Part shown: positions 36,295-45,288 of the stretch, piece by piece | How the letters are laid out: every line of letters starts with the position of its first letter | How positions within the stretch are numbered: position 1 is the stretch's first letter | From: Nitrospirota bacterium | Lineage (GTDB): Bacteria; Nitrospirota; Thermodesulfovibrionia; UBA6902; DSMQ01 | Reading direction: 5' to 3' | Length of the DNA: 64,000 bases | NCBI GenBank assembly: GCA_016208965.1 | Contig: JACQXB010000023.1 | Location: forward strand, 31,474-95,473 | Notes under the pieces: model-generated | The model's input: only the letters and a program-made list of their open reading frames with translations | Told to the model about the DNA's origin: nothing | The model's database searches: none | Made by a program: the position numbers and the translations under genes

Positions 36295-39200
36295 ATGTGG
36301 CTCGCTAATACCTCAATTAAACGTCCAGTCTTTGCAACAATGGTCATTCTCGGACTTGTTGTCATCGGTATTATTAGTTATCCCCGCATCAGGCTTGACC
36401 TCTTTCCAAAGGTTGACTTCCCAATTGTGAATATCACCACGACATTAAAAGGCGCAAGTCCTGAAATCATGGACATTGATGTGACAGACAAAATAGAAGA
36501 GGCAGTGAATACGATAAACGGCGTAAAGACCATAACCTCCACAAGTACCGAAGGACGTTCTACAGTTGTAGTGGAATTTGTACTTGAAAGGGACATTGAC
36601 CTTGCTGTACAGGATGTAAGGGAAAAAATTTCACTCATAAGAAGACAGCTTCCGAGAGACATAGATGAGCCGGTTATAGAAAAGGTTGATCCTGACGCAA
36701 CCCCTGTTATGTGGCTTGGCCTGTCAGGTGAAAAGTCTGTTAGAGAACTTTCTACATACGCTGATGAGGTATTAAAGGAACAATTACAGAGGATAAATGG
36801 TGTTGGCGCTATAAGGATGGGTGGGCTAAGGCTAAGGCAGGTGAGGCTCTGGCTTGATGCCGACAGGTTGAGGGCGTATCAGATAACGGCTGATGATGTG
36901 ATAAGGGCGATTCAGAGAGAAAATGTCGAACTTCCTGCCGGAAAAATTGAGAGCGATACAAAAGAATACTCAATAAAGATTAGAGGTGAATTTCTGAGGG
37001 TGCAGGATTTTAATGAACTTATCATAAATTATTACAAGGGCGCCCCTGTGAGACTCAGGGATGTTGGCAAAGCTGAAGATGGAATGGTAGAGAAACATTC
37101 AATTGCTCGGTTTAACGGAATGCCAGCAGTTGGTCTTGGAATACAGAAGCAATCAGGAACCAATACTGTAGAGGTGATAGATAGGATAAAAAAAGAACTT
37201 GTAAATATCAGCAGCGCCCTCCCTCCGGGGATGAAACTCGGGATAACTTTTGACCAATCCATTTTTATAAAACGTTCCATCAGGGAAGTTCAGAAGCATC
37301 TCATCTATGGAGGTTTCTTTGCAACATTGGCTGTGCTCCTATTTCTGAAGAGCATAAGAATCACATTGATAAGTGCCTTAGCTATCCCGACATCCATAAT
37401 TTCTACATTCACCATTATGAATGCCTTTGGTTTTACATTCAATAATATGACAATGCTTGCCCTCTCCCTTTCTATTGGCATCCTTATTGATGACGCTATC
37501 ATCGTCATTGAAAATATTCACCGGCATATAGAGGAAGGCATGGCTCCACGAGAGGCTGCATCTTTTGCAACCTCTGAGATAGGGCTTGCGGTTATGGCAA
37601 CGACCTTTGCTATTGTTGCCATTTTCCTTCCCGTGGCATTTATGAAAGGCATTATCGGAATGTTCTTCCTCCAGTTTGCACTTACTGTTGTTTTTGCAGT
37701 GCTGGTGTCGCTGTTTGTCTCTTTTACATTAACTCCGATGCTGGCATCGCGGTATTTAAAAAGTCGGGAGTCAGGGGTCAGAAGTCAGAATAATCCCCCC
37801 ATCCCCCCCTTTGACAAAGGGGGGATGGGGGGATTTTGGCTTGAAAAAGGATATGAAAAGATAAAGGAGCTTTACAGAGAGTTGTTAAAGGTTGCCCTCA
37901 ATCACAAGGCAATTGTAATAATACTCGCGATAGGCATCTTTGTCTTCAGTCTTTTTATTACAAGATTTCTGGGTAAGGAATTCGTACCCCCTGAAGACCA
38001 GAGCAGATTTATTGTTAGACTCAAGGCGCCCATAGATTATTCTGTAGATGAGGTAGACAGGCTCTTCAAAAAGGCAGAGGACATTATTAGACATACCCCT
38101 GAGGTAAAGACTGTATTTTACGCACTGGGACTTGGTGGAGAGGTAAATAAAGGAATAATGTTTATTAGTCTTAAGCCAAGAACTGAGAGGGAAAAGAGTC
38201 AAGGGGAGATAATGGCAGGGGTGAGAAAGAAATTCAGGCAGATACCAGGACTTCAGGGAACTGCGGAAGACGTTTCACTTGTGGGAGGCGGTGTCAGGAT
38301 GGTTCCTATTCAATACAGTATAAGGGGAAGGGATTTAGAGAGACTTAAGGAATATACAACCTCTATAGTCTCGGAGTTTTCAAAACTGCCAGGCATTGTT
38401 GATATTGATACATCCTTAGAAACAGGAAAACCTGAATTCAGGGTCTATATAGACAGAGATAAGGCAGCAGACCTCGGGGTTGATATAGCAACCATTGCAG
38501 AGGCAGTAAACTTCCTTATCGGAGGAGAAGTTGATGTAACAAAATATAAGGATGAATCAAGGGGCAGAAGATATGATGTGAGGGCAAGGCTCTTTCCTGA
38601 TAATAGGACAGACCCTGATGATATAGGAAGACTCTATGTGAGGGCAAAAGACGGAAGGCTTGTAGAACTTTCAAATGTTGTTAAAATTCAGGAGGCGGGT
38701 GGCCCAGGCACCATAAGCAGGGTTGACAGGCAAAGGGCTATAACCCTCTTTGCAAACCTTGAAGGTAAGCCGCTCGGCACTGCAAAGGGAGAACTTGATG
38801 AGATAGCAAGGAAAGTCCTTCCGCCGGATTATTCAGGGATGTACAAAGGGATGGGTGAGATGATGGGAGAATCCTTCAACTATCTGATGTTCGCCCTTAT
38901 CCTTGGTATCATTATGGCATACATGGTACTTGCCTCACAGTTTGAAAGCTTTATCCATCCTTTTACAATCTTGCTTTCTCTGCCATTTACCTTCATTGGT
39001 GCATTCGGTGCCCTCCTTATTACTGGGAAAACCATTAACATCTTCAGTCTCATAGGAATCATTCTCTTGATGGGGCTTGTGAAAAAGAACGCTATCCTTT
39101 TAGTTGACTACACCAATACACTCAGGACGAGAGGAATGGAAAGAAGAGAAGCCATCCTTCAGGCAGGACCTGTGAGATTACGTCCCATACTCATGACAAC

Positions 39201-39390
39201 CTTTGCAATGATATTTGGGATGATGCCCATTGCAATTGGAATCGGGGAAGGCGCTGAAACACGCGCACCTATGGCAATTGCAACTATTGGAGGGCTGCTT
39301 ACTTCCTTGTTTCTGACCCTTGTCGTTGTGCCGGTGGCATATGATTTGTTTGATGAGTTGCAGGGAAAGTTCTTTAAGAAGAAAAAATAA
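36295..39390 (+). CDS. RND (HAE1/AcrB-type) efflux transporter
   Basis: 1031 residues, 12 membrane helices with two large periplasmic loops. Typical N-terminus NTSIKRPVFATMVILGLVVI; DPDATPVMWLGLSG; proton-relay helix MTMLALSLSIGILIDDAIIV (Asp pair) followed by IENIHRHIEEG; the second half ends with SLIGIILLMGLVKKNAILLV. A 44-bp palindrome plus AGTCAGGAGTCAG words insert SGVRSQNNPPIPPFDKGGMG (about 493-512) in the cytoplasmic linker between halves, where extra residues are likely to be tolerated. Inner-membrane pump of the tripartite exporter; substrate unknown. Confidence 0.95.
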   Translation: MWLANTSIKRPVFATMVILGLVVIGIISYPRIRLDLFPKVDFPIVNITTTLKGASPEIMDIDVTDKIEEAVNTINGVKTITSTSTEGRSTVVVEFVLERDIDLAVQDVREKISLIRRQLPRDIDEPVIEKVDPDATPVMWLGLSGEKSVRELSTYADEVLKEQLQRINGVGAIRMGGLRLRQVRLWLDADRLRAYQITADDVIRAIQRENVELPAGKIESDTKEYSIKIRGEFLRVQDFNELIINYYKGAPVRLRDVGKAEDGMVEKHSIARFNGMPAVGLGIQKQSGTNTVEVIDRIKKELVNISSALPPGMKLGITFDQSIFIKRSIREVQKHLIYGGFFATLAVLLFLKSIRITLISALAIPTSIISTFTIMNAFGFTFNNMTMLALSLSIGILIDDAIIVIENIHRHIEEGMAPREAASFATSEIGLAVMATTFAIVAIFLPVAFMKGIIGMFFLQFALTVVFAVLVSLFVSFTLTPMLASRYLKSRESGVRSQNNPPIPPFDKGGMGGFWLEKGYEKIKELYRELLKVALNHKAIVIILAIGIFVFSLFITRFLGKEFVPPEDQSRFIVRLKAPIDYSVDEVDRLFKKAEDIIRHTPEVKTVFYALGLGGEVNKGIMFISLKPRTEREKSQGEIMAGVRKKFRQIPGLQGTAEDVSLVGGGVRMVPIQYSIRGRDLERLKEYTTSIVSEFSKLPGIVDIDTSLETGKPEFRVYIDRDKAADLGVDIATIAEAVNFLIGGEVDVTKYKDESRGRRYDVRARLFPDNRTDPDDIGRLYVRAKDGRLVELSNVVKIQEAGGPGTISRVDRQRAITLFANLEGKPLGTAKGELDEIARKVLPPDYSGMYKGMGEMMGESFNYLMFALILGIIMAYMVLASQFESFIHPFTILLSLPFTFIGAFGALLITGKTINIFSLIGIILLMGLVKKNAILLVDYTNTLRTRGMERREAILQAGPVRLRPILMTTFAMIFGMMPIAIGIGEGAETRAPMAIATIGGLLTSLFLTLVVVPVAYDLFDELQGKFFKKKK
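37765..37835. repeat. in-frame palindrome and word repeat in the RND gene
   Basis: GGGAGTCAGGGGTCAGAAGT words lead into AATCCCCCCATCCCCCCCTT with its complement (37792-37835), translated NNPPIPPFDKGGMGGF. Confidence 0.88.
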
Positions 39391-39495
39391 TTTCATGAGA
39401 GGATTTAGCCCCGAATTTTCTAACGGGGTCTGCAGATTGGCTGACTTGAAAAAATGGCTAAAACAATGTATCCTTACTGTAAGGAGGTAAGGAAT

Positions 39496-39735
39496 ATGCT
39501 TGCAAAGAAAACTTCAAAGAACCAACTTACATTGCCGAAGGAAATCGCTAAGTCTTTCCCTGATACCGAATACTTTGATATTTCAGTAAAGGACAGAAAA
39601 ATAATCCTTATGCCGGTCAGAATAACTCATGCAGATATGACACTTGAAGGAATAAGGGACAAAATGGAGAAGCTCGGAATTGCCGAGGAAGATGTTGCCG
39701 ATGCAGTTAAATGGGCAAGAAAAAAGAAGAGATAA
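39496..39735 (+). CDS. AbrB/SpoVT-domain antitoxin (VapB/MazE-like)
   Basis: 79 residues from ATG 39496 (GGAGG 8 bp upstream) rather than the longer frame from 39454. Swapped-hairpin DNA-binding domain: MLAKKTSKNQLTLPKEIAKS, DISVKDRKIILMPV; then a C-terminal toxin-binding tail LEGIRDKMEKLGIAEEDVAD. It overlaps the PIN gene that follows by 25 bp. Should repress the operon and neutralise the PIN toxin. Confidence 0.85.
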   Translation: MLAKKTSKNQLTLPKEIAKSFPDTEYFDISVKDRKIILMPVRITHADMTLEGIRDKMEKLGIAEEDVADAVKWARKKKR

Positions 39736-40148
39736 AAAAGGTTGTTCTTGATACAAACGTCCTGATTTCTGCCTTGCTTTTCAGGGGAGAGACGGCAAGA
39801 TTAGTTGAATTATGGAAAAAAGGCAGGATAATCCCTGTAATTTCACGGGAGACCTTTGAGGAGTTCAGGGACGTCCTTGCATATCCTAAATTTCGTTTAA
39901 ATGAGGGGGAAATAAAAACGATTATTGAAGAAGAAGTCCTTCCTTTTTTTGAAGCAATTGAAATAGAGAAAAATATCAGCGGAATATGCAGAGACCCAAA
40001 TGATGATAAATTTATCACATGTGCCATTTCTGCTCCGGCCGATTATATTGTCAGCGGGGATAAAGACTTGTGCGATTTGGGCAGTCATAAATCCGTGAGG
40101 ATTATAAAGGTTTCAGACTTCTTAAATAAAGTTGCAACATCTGCATGA
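39711..40148 (+). CDS. PIN-family toxin (VapC-like)
   Basis: 145 residues. PIN landmarks: VVLDTNVLISALLFRGETAR (catalytic Asp), VISRETFEEFRDVLAYPKFR (Glu), CRDPNDDKFITCAISAPADY (Asp pair) and IVSGDKDLCDLG (last Asp). This is the subfamily annotated as putative toxin component, PIN family. The start at 39711 overlaps the antitoxin; a later start (KKVVLDTN region) cannot be excluded. RNase activity inferred from family. Confidence 0.88.
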   Translation: MGKKKEEIKKVVLDTNVLISALLFRGETARLVELWKKGRIIPVISRETFEEFRDVLAYPKFRLNEGEIKTIIEEEVLPFFEAIEIEKNISGICRDPNDDKFITCAISAPADYIVSGDKDLCDLGSHKSVRIIKVSDFLNKVATSA

Positions 40149-40307
40149 AAAATTTAATGTCAGCGAATAATCTGTCTACGACTCGTAGAGGGATTTTATA
40201 GAGAAAAAGAAAACGAGTAGCCATGCTCAAAACCAATGAGGTGGCGGATATGGATTTATCAGACTCGTTTGATTCGTTGAATCTAAATCATTCATAAATT
40301 ATTATTC

Positions 40308-41086
40308 CCCCGTTGCCTCACCTAAAAATCTACACGAAATGACTATTCGTTGCCTCATGTAAAATCTACTCCAAAGATAGCTTTAAGCTTAAAGCTTCTT
40401 AGCTTATAGTTTATAACTACAAGGTCTATCTCTACAAAACCAGGCCTCTGCTCATCCCACTCTGAATATGTCCATTTTTAGCTATAAGCTTCTTAGCTTA
40501 TTAGCTTACACCATAGCAGTGTCCCAGGTTTTGTATTTAATCTGCCTTTTATTTGCTGCTTCTTCCTTTCCTTTGCTAAGAGCCTGTCTATTGTTGCAGG
40601 ACTTATCCTCAGAAGCTTTTCCCTTGTCCCTCTGTTCCCGAATAGTCGGGACAATTTCTTTGTGCTGTTCTAACTTGAAAATGAGTTCCTTTAATACCGG
40701 AGCAAGCCTCTTGCCGCAAATATAGTCCATTATTTGCCATATCTTTTTAAGTGCTATGAATACCTTTTATTAGCTTTAAGCTTTTAGCTATTAGCTTTAA
40801 GCTTACAGCTTCTTAGCTTCTTAGCTTCTTAGCTTTTAGCTGCCTTTGCCTTTTATGTTTCTTACTGGCATCCCATATTATTACTGTGCTGCAATTGACA
40901 GATGCCTTCCTTCCATGATTCCGTAAAATGTAAGACGCATAACAACGAACATAACTCTTTCATCGTTAACCCCATTTTGCCTCCTGTTTTATATTTTTTT
41001 TCAGGAGACAATTGTCTAACTTTTCGTATAGATTTTTAAATGAGGCAACGATTCTCTTTCATATAGATTTTTGATGAGGCAATTCG
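40308..41086 (-). mobile_element. degenerate insertion sequence with doubled inner/outer repeats
   Basis: The left end carries CGTTGCCTCA at 40311 and again at 40348, each followed by TAAAATCTAC-type sequence. The right end carries the inverse, TGAGGCAACG (41041) and TGAGGCAATTCG (41075), each preceded by TAGATTTTT. Within lies a broken integrase-core (DDE) transposase on the minus strand and several TTAGCTTCTTAGC octamer tracts. About 780 bp, too short for an intact element, so internally deleted. Confidence 0.6.
40506..40730 (-). pseudogene. remnant of an integrase-core transposase
   Basis: MDYICGKRLAPVLKELIFKL then EQHKEIVPTIREQ resembles the region ahead of the DDE core in rve-type transposases (pattern DYxCGKRLxPVLxELIxxLE). 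After it the frame is scrambled by repeats and shifts (SEDKSCNNRQALSKGKEEAA). Fragment of the IS at 40308-41086; the catalytic core is gone. Confidence 0.55.
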
Positions 41087-41221
41087 TCTTATTGACTTGC
41101 TTTCTTGTAGACACTACAATATCTTCAAGGTGAGAGAGCCTGATTTACAACAGTCTTTATTTTAAGCGGACAGTAGTGATACAGTATAATAAGTGATAGA
41201 TAACAGTAAGGAGGATTAAAT

Positions 41222-41434
41222 ATGGAGAATACTAAAACTGACACTGAGTTAAATATTTTTATCAGCAGTCTGAAAGCACAAATGAATGTGCTGGAAGCTA
41301 AAATCAAACAGGTGCAACCATCTGTTACTATTAAAAAGTTTGCTGATTTTTACGGCATCTTAGCTGGAATAAGCGAGACTACAGAGGAAGAAATTAACTT
41401 AGTGGAATTTAAATTAAAAGAAAATCTTATATGA
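41222..41434 (+). CDS. small antitoxin-like partner of a PIN toxin
   Basis: 70 residues after a good AAGGAGG site. Two helical parts: FISSLKAQMNVLEAKIKQVQ (possible coiled coil) and TIKKFADFYGILAGISETTE. ATGA overlap with the PIN gene. No named family recognised by eye, but its size, order and coupling are those of a VapB-type antitoxin. Confidence 0.65.
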   Translation: MENTKTDTELNIFISSLKAQMNVLEAKIKQVQPSVTIKKFADFYGILAGISETTEEEINLVEFKLKENLI

Positions 41435-41823
41435 CAACATATATTGTTGATACTCATGCGCTTGTCTGGTTTTTAGAGAAAAATTCTCGTCTTAGCGATA
41501 ATGCTAATACAGCCCTTGCAGATGCCAATACTCAAATCATCTTGCCTACCATTGTTTTGACAGAGGTAATTTTTCTTTATGCTAAAAAGAAAATCTCTAT
41601 AAATCTATCCGCTGTCCTCTCACAAGTAGCCAATTCCTCAAACTGCATAGTGTATCCCCTTGATGAAGAGGTTGTTTCACGAATCCCAACAGGCATTAAT
41701 ATTCATGATGCTATCATTGTAGCGACAGGTTTAGTGTTTAAAGATTTAATGGGGCACGATGTTGCTATAGTTACAAAAGATGAATTAATAAAACAGTCAA
41801 ATTTAATCCGCACTGTGTGGTGA
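41431..41823 (+). CDS. PIN-domain toxin (VapC-like)
   Basis: 130 residues. IVDTHALVWFLEKNSRLSDN (Asp), PTIVLTEVIFLYAKKKISIN (Glu), GINIHDAIIVATGLVF (Asp) and the last acidic residue in AIVTKDELIKQS. The WFLE opening is typical of the type II VapC subset. Coupled by ATGA to its partner. Predicted Mg-dependent ribonuclease. Confidence 0.85.
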   Translation: MTTYIVDTHALVWFLEKNSRLSDNANTALADANTQIILPTIVLTEVIFLYAKKKISINLSAVLSQVANSSNCIVYPLDEEVVSRIPTGINIHDAIIVATGLVFKDLMGHDVAIVTKDELIKQSNLIRTVW

Positions 41824-42021
41824 TGTCCTTTCAAACTTGTCAAATTCAGCAAGGCAAAACTGCTTATCCTTCTTCACTGATAAAATACCTCTCAGTAAGT
41901 GTAGGGTCAGACACCAAAATTGACATTTAGAAAGCGTGCGGCTTCTGCGGCAGGAAGCTGAAAACCGCATTGAGCGTATAATTGTAGAGGTGTAGGGAGA
42001 GGAAAGATTTAGGGAGGTTAA

Positions 42022-43194
42022 ATGAAAAAGTTCTTCATTGTTTTTGTATTTATTGCAGTCTCTGGAGTGGTTATATTTCTTACGCTGGGCAATAGAAAAG
42101 ATGAATTAAAATTCAAGACTGAAAAGATTATCAGAGGAGATATATTAGAAACAGTTACTGCTGCAGGCGCAGTGAATCCCGTAACCGCTGTCCTTGTCGG
42201 CACTCAAGTGTCAGGGACTATAAAACATATATATGCGGATTTTAATTCCCCTGTCCAAAAAGGGCAACTAATAGTCCAGATAGACCCTGCTACATTTGAG
42301 GCACAAGTAGAGCAGGCAAAGGCAAATTTGACTGCAGCTAAGGCAAATGTGGAAAAGGCAGAGGCAGGTTTACTTGATGCAAAGAGAACAATGGACAGGT
42401 ATAAGGAGCTATTCTTAATAAATCTCATTGCAAGAAAGGAACTTGATACATCTGAGACGAATTATGATTCAGCCGGGGCGCAGGTAAGTGCGGCTAAGGC
42501 TCAGTTTGAGCAGGCAGAGGCTCAGATGAAATATGCTGAGATAAATCTCAGATATACGAGGATTCTATCTCCAGTGGATGGAATTGTGATATCAAGGAAT
42601 GTTGATATTGGGCAGACTGTTGCTGCGAGCTTTCAGACTCCGACCCTATTCACAATTGCCCAGGACCTTACAAAGATGCAAATAAACAATAATGTTGTTG
42701 AGGCGGATATAGGTAAGGTCGCAGTTGGTCAGCCTGTTGAGTTTACGGTTGATGCCTATCCTGACATTATATTTAAGGGCAGTGTATCGCAAGTCAGGAA
42801 TGCCCCTATAACAGTCCAGAATGTAGTCACATACGATGTGGTGGTTAAGGTTGATAATTCTGAACTAAAGCTTAAGCCCGGAATGACTGCTAATATATCC
42901 ATAATTGTGTCGGCTAAAAAAGATGTTCTAAAGATACCGAATGCCACTTTACGCTTCAAGCTATCAGAGGGTCGTAAAGATATGACTGGGGAGAAGGTAA
43001 AGGGCAGCGGTGTCTGGATAATTGAGGACAAGAAACCGAAGCGGATAAAGGTAACCACTGGAATAAGTGACGGCAATTATACTGAATTAATCGCAGGCGA
43101 TATAAAAGAAGGACAGGAGGTAATAGTAGAATCTCTCGTAAAATCTAAAGAAAAACGTGCGACTTCCAGTCCAAGGGGTCCGAGGGCATTTTGA
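42022..43194 (+). CDS. macA: MacA-type periplasmic adaptor protein
   Basis: 390 residues. An N-terminal membrane anchor (FFIVFVFIAVSGVVIFLTLG), then VGTQVSGTIKHIYADFNSPV, QLIVQIDPATFEAQVEQAKA and the coiled-coil hairpin, YTRILSPVDGIVISRNVDIG, and a barrel. MacA-type adaptors join MacB and TolC. GGGAGG is 8 bp before the ATG. macB ATPase and permease follow, split into separate genes. Confidence 0.88.
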   Translation: MKKFFIVFVFIAVSGVVIFLTLGNRKDELKFKTEKIIRGDILETVTAAGAVNPVTAVLVGTQVSGTIKHIYADFNSPVQKGQLIVQIDPATFEAQVEQAKANLTAAKANVEKAEAGLLDAKRTMDRYKELFLINLIARKELDTSETNYDSAGAQVSAAKAQFEQAEAQMKYAEINLRYTRILSPVDGIVISRNVDIGQTVAASFQTPTLFTIAQDLTKMQINNNVVEADIGKVAVGQPVEFTVDAYPDIIFKGSVSQVRNAPITVQNVVTYDVVVKVDNSELKLKPGMTANISIIVSAKKDVLKIPNATLRFKLSEGRKDMTGEKVKGSGVWIIEDKKPKRIKVTTGISDGNYTELIAGDIKEGQEVIVESLVKSKEKRATSSPRGPRAF

Positions 43195-43195
43195 T

Positions 43196-43882
43196 ATGGC
43201 ACTTATTGAAGCAAGTGCGGTCACAAAGGTCTATCAGCTCGGAGATATTGTAGTTAATGCACTATGCACTATTTCACTCAGCATTGAAAAAGGTGAGTTC
43301 ATTGCAATAATGGGTCCGTCAGGTTCCGGTAAATCAACTTTTATGAATATCCTGGGGTGTCTTGATAAGCCGACAAAGGGCCGCTATCTTTTAGAGGGCA
43401 TTGATGTCAGTAATCTCAACAGAGATGAACTTGCAAATATTAGAAATAAAAAAATAGGTTTTGTTTTTCAAGGATTTAATCTGCTTCAACGGACATCTGC
43501 CCTTGAAAATGTTGAACTACCAATGCTCTATAACGGAGTTTCAGCAGAAGAGAGAAGACAGAAGGCAGCCGCGGCTCTTAGGGCTGTTGGACTGGAAGGC
43601 AGGCAGAATCATTATTCCACCCAGCTTTCAGGCGGTGAGCAGCAAAGGGTCGCAATAGCAAGGGCACTTGTTAATGGTGCGCCCATAATACTTGCAGATG
43701 AACCTACAGGCAATCTTGACACAAAGACAAGTACCGAGATAATGAGGCTTTTGAAAAAACTTAATACAGAATCTAATATCACAGTGATACTTGTAACACA
43801 TGAGACTGACATAGCCGCTTACAGCAGACGAGTAATAAAGTTTTTGGATGGTTGCATTGTGAGTGATGAACATATAAGCTGA
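43196..43882 (+). CDS. MacB/LolD-type ABC transporter ATPase
   Basis: 228 residues from ATG 43196, 1 bp after the macA stop; the longer frame from 43157 reads through the adaptor's end. Walker [17 protein letters not shown]-loop [20 protein letters not shown], signature [16 protein letters not shown], Walker [15 protein letters not shown]-switch [11 protein letters not shown]. Drives the FtsX-like permease encoded next. Confidence 0.93.
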   Translation: MALIEASAVTKVYQLGDIVVNALCTISLSIEKGEFIAIMGPSGSGKSTFMNILGCLDKPTKGRYLLEGIDVSNLNRDELANIRNKKIGFVFQGFNLLQRTSALENVELPMLYNGVSAEERRQKAAAALRAVGLEGRQNHYSTQLSGGEQQRVAIARALVNGAPIILADEPTGNLDTKTSTEIMRLLKKLNTESNITVILVTHETDIAAYSRRVIKFLDGCIVSDEHIS

Positions 43883-43894
43883 CAACAATAGTGT

Positions 43895-43965
43895 CAGAGA
43901 GTCAAAGTGTCAGAGCTTTGAAACTTTGAAACTTTGACACTTTGATACTTTGATACTTTGATACT
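43895..43965. repeat. ACTTTGAT octamer repeat before the MacB permease
   Basis: AGTCAAAGTGTCAGAGCTTT then repeats of ACTTTGAAACTTTGACACTT and four tandem GATACTTT units form the spacer. Same words as 21290-21410 and 47617-47705. Confidence 0.75.
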
Positions 43966-45201
43966 TTGTATATGGTTAACATACCTTCTACAATGAAGAT
44001 TTCCCTCAGGGCATTGAAGGCTAACAAGATGCGTTCGTCTCTGACAATGCTGGGAATCATCATTGGCGTTGGCGCTGTTATTACTATGCTTGCTGTTGGT
44101 ACAGGCGCTCGTCAGGAAATAGCAGAGCAGATTTCAAGTGTAGGAAGTAATCTGCTTATGATACTCCCTGGCGCAACAACAGCAGGTGGAGTGAGAATGG
44201 GAGCAGGCACTCAATCCACTCTTTCCATGGCTGATGCAGAAGCAATAAAGAAAGAATGTTTGGCAGTATCATATGTTGCCCCATCTCATGGTGGAGTTGC
44301 CCAGGTTGTCTATGGCAATCAGAACTGGTCAACTGGCATAACAGGTACCACGCCCGACATACTGTATGTCAGAGAGTGGTACCTGTCTGCAGGGAGACCA
44401 TTTACAGAGCAGGATGTTAAGAGTGCCACAAAGGTATGTTTATTAGGTCAAACTGTTGTTGATAATCTCTTTGGAGACATAAATCCCGTTGGCAAAATTA
44501 TAAGGATAAAAAATGTTCCTTTTACTGTCCTTGGCACACTTGAAAGTAAAGGACAGTCTCCAACAGGTCAGGATCAGGACGATACTATATATATCCCTGT
44601 GACAACATCACAGAAAAAGCTCTTCGGAACACCATTTCATGGTATGGTAAGAATAATAATGGTGAAGGCAAAAAGCACAGAAGACCTAAATACAGCAGAA
44701 AAACAGATAACAGAATTACTCAGGCAGAGGCACCACATCGGTCAAAAACAGGAGAATGATTTCACTGTCAGAAATCTAACACAGATGATGAAGGTAGAGG
44801 AACAATCAACAAAAGTTATGACTTTACTGCTTGGAATTATAGCCTCTGTTTCACTTCTTGTAGGTGGAATAGGGATTATGAACATCATGCTCGTCTCGGT
44901 CACTGAGAGGACAAGAGAGATAGGGATAAGGATGGCTGTTGGCGCAAAGACATGGGATATAAGGCTTCAATTCATCATTGAGGCACTCACATTGTCATTG
45001 TCAGGAGGCTTTATTGGGATTGTCATTGGTATATCCAGTTCAGAAATATTGTCAACGGTTGCAGGCTGGACCACAATAATTTCACTATTTTCAGTTATTC
45101 TTGCATTCTGTTTCTCCGCATTGGTGGGAATATTTTTTGGGTTTTATCCTGCATACAAGGCTTCACTTCTTAACCCTGTAGAGGCATTGAGATACGAGTG
45201 A
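43966..45201 (+). CDS. MacB-type FtsX-fold permease
   Basis: 411 residues; the true start may be the ATG at 43972 or 43993, since the first codons arise from the repeat. MacB topology: one N-terminal helix (MRSSLTMLGIIIGVGAVITM), a large periplasmic MacB-PCD domain (SNLLMILPGATTAGGVRMGA, SADAEAIKK-like core), then three C-terminal helices (LLLGIIASVSLLVGGIGIMN, ITERTREIGIR-type VTERTREIGIRMAVGAKTWD). With MacA and a TolC it exports peptides, lipopeptides or siderophores. Confidence 0.9.
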   Translation: MYMVNIPSTMKISLRALKANKMRSSLTMLGIIIGVGAVITMLAVGTGARQEIAEQISSVGSNLLMILPGATTAGGVRMGAGTQSTLSMADAEAIKKECLAVSYVAPSHGGVAQVVYGNQNWSTGITGTTPDILYVREWYLSAGRPFTEQDVKSATKVCLLGQTVVDNLFGDINPVGKIIRIKNVPFTVLGTLESKGQSPTGQDQDDTIYIPVTTSQKKLFGTPFHGMVRIIMVKAKSTEDLNTAEKQITELLRQRHHIGQKQENDFTVRNLTQMMKVEEQSTKVMTLLLGIIASVSLLVGGIGIMNIMLVSVTERTREIGIRMAVGAKTWDIRLQFIIEALTLSLSGGFIGIVIGISSSEILSTVAGWTTIISLFSVILAFCFSALVGIFFGFYPAYKASLLNPVEALRYE

Positions 45202-45288
45202 CAGCAGTTAGTAATCAAAGAAATGGTGTAAATGGTAGCACTAAGGAATAGTGCTCCATAAACTGAGGAGAAAGTTAAGGTATATAAT

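Noticed and set aside
41824..42021. Short frame ending RQEAENRIERIIVEV
   Set aside because: Possibly the tail of a lost gene, but too short and without a recognisable family.
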